DNA of 64,000 bases from assembly GCF_000621705.1 (NCBI RefSeq), contig NZ_JHXO01000011.1, forward strand, positions 124,001 to 188,000, in the 5' to 3' direction. Position 1 is the first letter of the stretch, and each line of letters opens with the position of its first letter. A program made the translations under genes and the position numbers. Under the pieces are notes generated by a model that worked only from the letters and a program-made list of their open reading frames with translations, was not told where the DNA came from and did not search any database. Below are positions 54,468-61,091 of the stretch, piece by piece. Source of the DNA: Prolixibacter bellariivorans ATCC BAA-1284 (lineage in GTDB: Bacteria > Bacteroidota > Bacteroidia > Bacteroidales > Prolixibacteraceae).

Positions 54468-56747
54468 GTGAAGAAGATGACACAAAAACTGATGATGTTG
54501 CTGACTGTGGGAGTGGTCGTATTCCTGTCGGCTTGTCAGCAGCCTCTTGTAAAAAAGGTCGCGACAAAACATGAGGCATCGAAATATTTTAACGATCCGG
54601 TGATTACGCACAAGGTTGATTCGGTGCTGTCGATGATGACACTGGACGAGAAAATCGGACAGCTAACACTCTACTCCAGCGGCTGGGATAAAACCGGCCC
54701 GAGTATGAACGAGAATTACATCAACGACATAAAAGCCGGACGGTGTGGAAATATCTTCAACGCGTTTAGCCCTGATTACAACCGGAAATTGCAAAAGATT
54801 GCAATGGAACAGACCCGGATGAAAATTCCGTTGCTGTTCGGTTACGATGTCATTCACGGTCAGAAAACCATTTTCCCGATTCCGTTGGGTGAAGCGGCTT
54901 CGTGGGATTTAAAATCGATTCAGAAAACGGCATCTGCCGCGGCTGCTGAAGCGGCTGCAGCTGGCATTCAGTGGACTTATGCCCCGATGTGTGACATTGC
55001 GCGTGACCCTCGCTGGGGACGTGTTTCGGAAGGTGCGGGCGAAGATCCGTACCTGGGAAGTAAAATCGCTGCGGCCCGGGTTCATGGTTTTCAGGGAACT
55101 GATTTGGCCTCGGATACAACCGTTGTGGCCTGTGTGAAACACTTTGCTGCCTATGGAGCCCCGGAAGCCGGTCGCGATTACAACACCGTTGACATGTCAG
55201 AACGAAAACTCAGGGATGTTTACCTGCCTCCTTACAAAGCGGCTGTTGATGCCGGAGCAGGTACCGTAATGACTTCATTCAATGATTTAAACGGCGTTCC
55301 GGCAACGGCCAGCCATTTCTTGATGACCGATATCCTGCGCAAGGAGTGGGGCTTTAATGGCTTTGTGGTAACCGATTACACCGCTATTAACGAGCTGGTG
55401 CCTCACGGCATTGCCAAAGATGATAAAGATGCAGCTGCCTTGGCAATGAATGCCGGTGTGGATATGGATATGCAGGGCGGAACTTATTCCAAATACCTGA
55501 AAGAATTGCTGAAGGAAGGCCGTGTCACACAGGAGGAAATTGATAATGCGGTTCGTCGCGTGCTTCGGATAAAATTCCGTTTGGGACTGTTCGCTGATCC
55601 GTACAAATATTTCAGCAACAAGCGTGAAAAGAAGCTGACCTATTCGAAATATCATATGGCACTGGCCCGCCAGATGGCCCGCGAGTCGATGGTATTGCTG
55701 AAGAATGATAAGGAAACACTTCCGTTGAAAAAAGGTCAGCGCATTGCGTTGATTGGCCCGTTGGCTGATTCGCAGCGCGATTTGTTAGGTTCTTGGCATG
55801 CAGCCGGCGACTGGAAAATCAATAAGACGGTGAAGGAAGCCATGGTAGAACAATTTGGCAAGTCGAATATCCGGTATGCCAAAGGATGTGACCTGCGTGG
55901 TGATAACCGTTCCGGATTTGCTTCAGCAGTGGCAGTTGCCCGTCGTTCCGACGTGGTGGTGATGGTGTTGGGAGAATCGGCCGAATGGAGCGGAGAAGCT
56001 GCCAGCCGTGCGCACATCAATCTTCCGCATATTCAGTCCGAATTGTTGGAAGCTATCCACAAAACCGGCAAACCCGTGGTTGTCGTGCTGATGAGCGGTC
56101 GTCCGCTGGCGCTTGACAAAGAGGTGCCAATGACCGATGCCATGCTCGAAGCCTGGTTCCCGGGAACGGAAGGAGCGCCCGCTTTGGCTGATGTCCTTTC
56201 CGGGAAATACAATCCGTCAGGTAAACTGCCGATGACCTTCCCGCGGATCACCGGTCAGATTCCGATTTATTACAGCGCGAAAAATACCGGTCGTCCTTAT
56301 ACCAAAACCGGAAAAGAACAGAAATACCGCTCGCGCTACCTGTTTACACCGAATACGCCGGAGTTCGCTTTCGGTCACGGATTGAGCTACACAACCTTCA
56401 GTTATTCGGCACCGAAGTTGAGTACGGTGAGACTGCAAATGGGAGACACGCTTCACGTTAGTGCTACCATTACCAACACCGGAAATTATGACGGAACTGA
56501 AGTGGCTCAGCTGTACATCCGCGACATGGTGGGCAGTGTTACTCGTCCGGTGAAGGAGTTGAAAGGTTTCCGGAGAATATTCCTGAAAAAGGGTGAAAGC
56601 AAAACAGTCACTTTCGATTTGACGATGAACGATCTTTCCTTCTACCGTAAGGATATGACCTGGGGTACCGAGCCCGGCGACTTCAAGGTATTTGTCGGCG
56701 GCGCTTCGGACAATGTGAAGGAAGCAGCATTTACGTTAGTGAAATAG
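54468..56747 (+). CDS. GH3 beta-glucosidase lipoprotein (second)
   Basis: A 759-residue GH3 enzyme and paralogue of the preceding one. The GTG at 54468 gives MKKMTQKLMMLLTVGVVVFL ending in SAC, a lipoprotein signal; ATG 54477 is the other candidate. GFNGFVVTDYTAINEL has the nucleophile Asp303. Further blocks are RDPRWGRVSEGAGEDPYLG, VKHFAAYGAPEAGRDYNTV and the canonical MTSFNDLNGVPATASHF, with GESAEWSGEAASRAHINLP near the acid/base region. It also ends in a fibronectin-III-like domain. It completes the locus and is followed by a strong terminator. Having two copies suggests division by chain length or linkage. Confidence 0.9.
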   Translation: MKKMTQKLMMLLTVGVVVFLSACQQPLVKKVATKHEASKYFNDPVITHKVDSVLSMMTLDEKIGQLTLYSSGWDKTGPSMNENYINDIKAGRCGNIFNAFSPDYNRKLQKIAMEQTRMKIPLLFGYDVIHGQKTIFPIPLGEAASWDLKSIQKTASAAAAEAAAAGIQWTYAPMCDIARDPRWGRVSEGAGEDPYLGSKIAAARVHGFQGTDLASDTTVVACVKHFAAYGAPEAGRDYNTVDMSERKLRDVYLPPYKAAVDAGAGTVMTSFNDLNGVPATASHFLMTDILRKEWGFNGFVVTDYTAINELVPHGIAKDDKDAAALAMNAGVDMDMQGGTYSKYLKELLKEGRVTQEEIDNAVRRVLRIKFRLGLFADPYKYFSNKREKKLTYSKYHMALARQMARESMVLLKNDKETLPLKKGQRIALIGPLADSQRDLLGSWHAAGDWKINKTVKEAMVEQFGKSNIRYAKGCDLRGDNRSGFASAVAVARRSDVVVMVLGESAEWSGEAASRAHINLPHIQSELLEAIHKTGKPVVVVLMSGRPLALDKEVPMTDAMLEAWFPGTEGAPALADVLSGKYNPSGKLPMTFPRITGQIPIYYSAKNTGRPYTKTGKEQKYRSRYLFTPNTPEFAFGHGLSYTTFSYSAPKLSTVRLQMGDTLHVSATITNTGNYDGTEVAQLYIRDMVGSVTRPVKELKGFRRIFLKKGESKTVTFDLTMNDLSFYRKDMTWGTEPGDFKVFVGGASDNVKEAAFTLVK

Positions 56748-56780
56748 GTTGGATTTAATTTTATAGACTATAAAACACCG

Positions 56781-56812
56781 AACCGGTTGGCGTTATGCCG
56801 GCCGGTTTTTTT
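56781..56812 (+). terminator. Terminator of the glycan utilisation locus
   Basis: An 11-bp stem, AACCGGTTGGC / GCCGGCCGGTT with two G-T pairs, closes a GTTAT loop and runs into T residues. Confidence 0.88.
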
Positions 56813-57017
56813 ATTATGTTTTCAGGTTGGGGAGTTGAACAAGTTGTGAAAGGTCGTGTTTTAATCTTTTGATTACGAGAAGTTCGCCTGACTAAGCCTT
56901 TGCCGGATTCAGTAAAATAAGAATTCATGGTAATGTAATCTGCTTACTCCTCTGTAATTTTTACGATGAAAAGCTCACTTACAACGTGAAATTGATTTCA
57001 ATTTAATCATACAGTTT

Positions 57018-59063
57018 ATGAAGAAATTTTTGATTCCCGCTTTGCTTATTGCATCGGTGGCTTTCATGGCCTCTTGTTGCAGTAACTCCAATACGACACA
57101 GGCTCCCGATGCCCTGGTGTCTCATATTGACTCGACTGTAAAGCCGGGTGATGACTTTTTTATGTTTGCCAACGGAAAATGGTTCAAGGAACATCCCATT
57201 CCGGCCAGCGAGCAATACAACGGTATTTTCCAGATTATCCAGGATACCGTTAGCGCCCAGGTTCGTGATATTTGCGAATCGTCTGCAGCCATGGCTAATG
57301 CCGAAAAGGGAAGTAACCGGCAAAAAATTGGCGACTTCTTCTATTCCGGGATGGATAGTGTATCGCTGAATAAGAATGGAATTACACCGCTGAAAGCAGA
57401 TTTCCAGCGAATCGACAACATTAAGAACGAGAAAGATTTGTTTAAAGAACTGGCCTATATCCAAACGGTGGCCGGTTCGCCGATGTTTGGCTTCTATGTG
57501 GGCCAGGACGATAAAAACAGCAGTAAGAATGCCGTCTTTGTTTCGCAGGGTGGATTGAGCTTGCCTGACCGTGATTACTATTTTGCTACCGATGACCGCG
57601 CCAAAATGATCCGCGGAAAATTTGTGGCATATCTCGACAGCATGTACACCATTATGGGGTACGATAAAGCAGAAGCTACAAAGGCTGCTGACAATACGAT
57701 GAAGCTGGAAACGGCGCTGGCAAAATCTTCGCGGAAGCGTGAAGATACACGCGACCCGTTGAAGAACTACAACAAGATGTCATTCGCGCAGCTGAACCAG
57801 GATACACCGAATATCGACTGGCCTGTTTTTACCGAAGATATGGGACTCGCTAAGGTCGATTCTGTAATTGTTGGTCAGCCTGAATTCCTGACCGCATTGA
57901 ACGGCTATCTGAAGAGTTTCCCGATGAGTGTTTGGAAAGATTACCTGAAGTTTCACTTGCTGAATGGGTTGGCTTCTTCTCTCGATGATCATACCTATAT
58001 GACGGCTTTCAATTTCTACTCGAAAACCTTGCGGGGAATTCAGGAACCACGTCCGCGCTGGAAGCGGGTAGTTGGCCGTACCAACCGAGCGTTGGGTGAC
58101 CTGGTTGGGCAGGTATATGTGAAAGATTACCTGCCGGCCGGAACCAAAGAGAAACTGCTGGAAATTGGCCACGCCATCAAGAAGGTGTATGCCGAGCGGA
58201 TCAAAAATCTGGACTGGATGACCGAAGGTACCAAGAAGAAAGCACTGCACAAACTGGATGTGATGATCATGAAAGTGGGGTATCCGGATAAGTGGAAAGA
58301 TTTGAGTTCACTCCATGTCGATCGTTCGTCGTATGTGAAGAATGTGATGAATGCCAGCAAGTGGTATACGCATTACATGATTTCGAAATACGGAAAACCG
58401 GTCGACCGTACCGAGTGGGGTATGGAACCGCAAACCTACAATGCTTATTACAATCCGTCGAACAACGAGATTGTGGTTCCGGGTTGTAACATCATGGTTC
58501 CTGGCTACGAGCGCAAAATGGCCGACGATGCGATTCTGTATGCCATCATTGGCGGCTCGACCTTCGGACACGAGATGACGCACGGCTTCGATGACCAGGG
58601 GAGCAAGTACGATGCGCAGGGAAACCTGAACAACTGGTGGACGCCTGAAGACAGCGTGAAGTTTTATGCCAAAACCCGGATGATTGTGAAGCAGTTCGAT
58701 GGCTATGTGGCTGTTGACAGTTTGCACATCAATGGCTCGATGACGCAGGGCGAGAATATTGCCGACCTGGGCGGTATCATGATGGGATACCAGGCTTTTC
58801 AGCAGACCAAACAATATAAGGACAATGAAAAGATTGCCGGCTTAACGCCAGATCAACGTTTCTTCCTGGGATATGCCATGGCCTGGATGTTGAACATGCG
58901 TCCGGAAGCAATTGCCAACCAGGTGCGCAGCGATGTGCACTCACCGGCCAAATTCAGGGTGAATGGCCCGTTGTCGGATATGACGGCTTTCTACAAGACT
59001 TTCGATGTGAAGAAAGGCGATGCCATGTGGCGGCCTGATAGTTTACGAGTAAAAATCTGGTAA
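57018..59063 (+). CDS. M13 family (neprilysin/PepO-like) metallopeptidase lipoprotein
   Basis: A 681-residue zinc endopeptidase of family M13. The signal MKKFLIPALLIASVAFMASC is followed by cysteine, probably lipidated. The catalytic motif FGHEMTHGFDDQG (His518, Glu519, His522) and the downstream ENIADLGG (Glu579, Asp583) form the zinc site, and NAYYNPSNNEIVVPG is the substrate-binding block. Such enzymes degrade short peptides in the periplasm or at the surface. It is a single gene with its own terminator and no evident link to the neighbouring glycan loci. Confidence 0.93.
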   Translation: MKKFLIPALLIASVAFMASCCSNSNTTQAPDALVSHIDSTVKPGDDFFMFANGKWFKEHPIPASEQYNGIFQIIQDTVSAQVRDICESSAAMANAEKGSNRQKIGDFFYSGMDSVSLNKNGITPLKADFQRIDNIKNEKDLFKELAYIQTVAGSPMFGFYVGQDDKNSSKNAVFVSQGGLSLPDRDYYFATDDRAKMIRGKFVAYLDSMYTIMGYDKAEATKAADNTMKLETALAKSSRKREDTRDPLKNYNKMSFAQLNQDTPNIDWPVFTEDMGLAKVDSVIVGQPEFLTALNGYLKSFPMSVWKDYLKFHLLNGLASSLDDHTYMTAFNFYSKTLRGIQEPRPRWKRVVGRTNRALGDLVGQVYVKDYLPAGTKEKLLEIGHAIKKVYAERIKNLDWMTEGTKKKALHKLDVMIMKVGYPDKWKDLSSLHVDRSSYVKNVMNASKWYTHYMISKYGKPVDRTEWGMEPQTYNAYYNPSNNEIVVPGCNIMVPGYERKMADDAILYAIIGGSTFGHEMTHGFDDQGSKYDAQGNLNNWWTPEDSVKFYAKTRMIVKQFDGYVAVDSLHINGSMTQGENIADLGGIMMGYQAFQQTKQYKDNEKIAGLTPDQRFFLGYAMAWMLNMRPEAIANQVRSDVHSPAKFRVNGPLSDMTAFYKTFDVKKGDAMWRPDSLRVKIW

Positions 59064-59088
59064 AACTTCACTTTCACAAAATATGCAG

Positions 59089-59118
59089 GCCCGCTGGTTT
59101 TCCGGTGGGCTTTTTTTT
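59089..59118 (+). terminator. Terminator after the M13 gene
   Basis: GCCCGCTGG and CCGGTGGGC pair (9 bp with G-T pairs) around a T loop, followed by eight T. Confidence 0.88.
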
Positions 59119-59268
59119 GGGTGTATTTTTTCTTCTTTTTTGTTATGTTTTACAACATCGAATGCGACCAATGTGGTTAAATAAGCGAGTAGTAAGTTAT
59201 TTTTGCTAAGATTCATGTGCTTATTGGGGAAGCATTAGCATTTTACTTTTATTTCTGTAAAGAGGAAA

Positions 59269-59296
59269 TTTGTCTATTTCTAAAATAATATTTTTG
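59269..59296 (+). promoter_or_regulatory. Promoter of the ECF sigma factor gene
   Basis: TATTTTTG (59289-59296) matches TAnnTTTG exactly; TTTG at 59269-59272 is a -33 candidate with a 16-base spacer. The box ends 5 bases before the ATG, so the mRNA would be almost leaderless. Confidence 0.5.
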
Positions 59297-59301
59297 GTTT
59301 T

Positions 59302-59886
59302 ATGCAGCTGATTAAGGGCATACAAGAGAAAGATATTATAGAACGGTTGCGGAGCGGAGACCGAACAGCTTTCGAATTGTTGTTTCAGTTTTATTATCCG
59401 GGTCTGGTTATCTATGCTACTCAGTTTGCTGTTGACAGGGGGCAAGCCGAAGATATTGTACAGAATATGTTTGTGAAGCTTTGGGAAAAGCGTCAGCGTG
59501 TGCAATTGGTCGATTCGTTGAAAGGTTATTTTTTTACATCAGTGCGGAACAGTTGTCTGAATTCGTTGAAACACCAAAAGGTCGAGAGCAAATACATCGG
59601 GCAGCTGTACGAGATGTCGGAGAAGAACCTGCTTTATCAACCCAACCTTTACATCGCCTCGGAACTTCAGGACATTATTCGCCAGGCTATTGACGAACTA
59701 CCGGAACGGTGCCGCGAAGTCTTTGTTTTGAGTCGCCTGGAGCAATTGAAGAATGACGAGATTGCTGAAAAGTTGAATCTATCGAAAAGGACCGTTGAGA
59801 CGCATATCAGTCATGCGCTAAAAACCCTCCGCGTAAAGCTCAAGGATTACCTGCCTTTGCTCATTCTACTTGGTTTTAGACTTTAG
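59302..59886 (+). CDS. ECF RNA polymerase sigma factor, FecI type
   Basis: A 194-residue extracytoplasmic-function sigma factor. Region 2 has FQFYYPGLVIYATQFAVDRG and AEDIVQNMFVKLWEKR, which bind core polymerase and the -10 DNA. Region 4 has LPERCREVFVLSRLEQLKND and LNLSKRTVETHISHALKTLR, the -35-binding helix-turn-helix. It is followed by a FecR anti-sigma gene and a receptor with an STN domain, the classic three-part trans-envelope signalling set of Bacteroidota. Autoactivation of this locus by its own substrate is expected. Confidence 0.94.
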   Translation: MQLIKGIQEKDIIERLRSGDRTAFELLFQFYYPGLVIYATQFAVDRGQAEDIVQNMFVKLWEKRQRVQLVDSLKGYFFTSVRNSCLNSLKHQKVESKYIGQLYEMSEKNLLYQPNLYIASELQDIIRQAIDELPERCREVFVLSRLEQLKNDEIAEKLNLSKRTVETHISHALKTLRVKLKDYLPLLILLGFRL

Positions 59887-59987
59887 TTTCAATAATCCTC
59901 TTAAACTTTTTTGTCTTTTTATTACGTGTGACCCCAGAGGTGATTGTATTTGATATAAACGATACAAGAAGAGGGAATCGCATTCGT

Positions 59988-60977
59988 ATGCATATAGAAG
60001 ATAAAAAGAAAGAAGTTGTTGCCTTGCTCGAAGAGCGTGAGCGCATGGATACACTGGAGCAGGTGTCCGAGGCGGTCAATGTTATCGACCTGGTAGATCA
60101 GGTCGATGTTTCAGGCGCTTTTGTCAAGGTTAACAATCGGTTGCCGGGAGATAGTAAATGGAGGCTTTATGTTGGGTACCTGAGCAAAGCTGCCGCAATA
60201 TTGTTTCTCCCATTACTGGTATTTGCCCTTTGGCAATACTATTTTTCGCAGGGAGGAATTTCTGGTGACCAAATTTCAATGCAAGAGATCACCAGTCCGC
60301 CGGGAACCCGTTCTCAAATAGTGCTCCCCGACGGCAGTACGGTGTGGCTTAACGCCGAGAGTACCATTCGCTTTCCTATACCATTTTCCAGAAAAACACG
60401 GAATGTTTCGCTGACTGGACAAGCATTTTTCAGTGTGCAGAAAAATCCCGAGGTCCCTTTCATCGTAAAGGCAGACAATGTCCAGGTAAAAGTTCTGGGA
60501 ACCCGGTTTGATGTAAACGCCTATCCGGACAGGGAAAAGGTAGGTGTCGTACTGGCCCGGGGGAAAATTAGTCTGACGACAGAAAATCAGGATCATACTT
60601 CGACGAAGTCCGTAATTCTGCATCCGGGTGAACGTGCTGTAGTCGGTCGTGAACAGGGCGATATTCAGCTTTCAGAAGGAAATATTGAAAAATACATTGC
60701 CTGGCATAACGGTCGCCTGGTATTTGATGAAACGCCGATGAAAGAGGTAGCCCGGCAATTGGAGTTATGGTATGGGATAAAAGTTGTTATTGAAGATCCG
60801 GAAATTCTTAATTACCATTTTTCGACCACGTTCGAGGATGAATCGCTTTCCCAGGTGCTGGAGTTGCTGAAACTGTCTTCGCCTATTGAAATTAACTATC
60901 AACCTGCTCATTATGATGAGGGTGGTAAAAAGACATATTCAAAATCAATCGTCTATATCAAAAAGAAAACAAAATAG
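59988..60977 (+). CDS. FecR-family anti-sigma factor
   Basis: A 329-residue inner-membrane anti-sigma factor. The N-terminal cytoplasmic part (about 1-65) should hold the sigma factor; it lacks the usual clean anti-sigma helix signature. One membrane helix (LSKAAAILFLPLLVFALWQYYF) follows. The periplasmic FecR domain has SPPGTRSQIVLPDGSTVWLN and ARGKISLTT, and a DUF4974 C-terminal domain (LVFDETPMKEVARQLELWYG) completes it. ATG 59988 is preferred to GTG 59928, but the upstream part is open and the choice is uncertain. It lies 101 bases after the sigma gene. Confidence 0.88.
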   Translation: MHIEDKKKEVVALLEERERMDTLEQVSEAVNVIDLVDQVDVSGAFVKVNNRLPGDSKWRLYVGYLSKAAAILFLPLLVFALWQYYFSQGGISGDQISMQEITSPPGTRSQIVLPDGSTVWLNAESTIRFPIPFSRKTRNVSLTGQAFFSVQKNPEVPFIVKADNVQVKVLGTRFDVNAYPDREKVGVVLARGKISLTTENQDHTSTKSVILHPGERAVVGREQGDIQLSEGNIEKYIAWHNGRLVFDETPMKEVARQLELWYGIKVVIEDPEILNYHFSTTFEDESLSQVLELLKLSSPIEINYQPAHYDEGGKKTYSKSIVYIKKKTK

Positions 60978-61009
60978 ATTTTGCCAATGAGAAACAACTT
61001 GTAAAAAAG

Positions 61010-61035
61010 AAAGGAAGTGCGCCAACACTCCCTTT
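61010..61035 (+). repeat. Imperfect hairpin between fecR and susC
   Basis: AAAGGAAGTG and CACTCCCTTT pair with one A-C mismatch around a six-base loop. No T run follows, so it may be an attenuator or an RNA processing site rather than a terminator. Confidence 0.4.
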
Positions 61036-61091
61036 CATACCCGGTTAAGGGTTAAATTATTGAAAAGTAATAATCTAAAGGATTCAAATCT

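Noticed and set aside
58308-58814. 168-codon minus-strand frame
   Set aside because: Antisense to the catalytic region of the M13 peptidase; no family features.
59928-59987. GTG start of the FecR gene
   Set aside because: Possible, but the first 20 residues lack the anti-sigma signature and ATG 59988 is a better start; left open.
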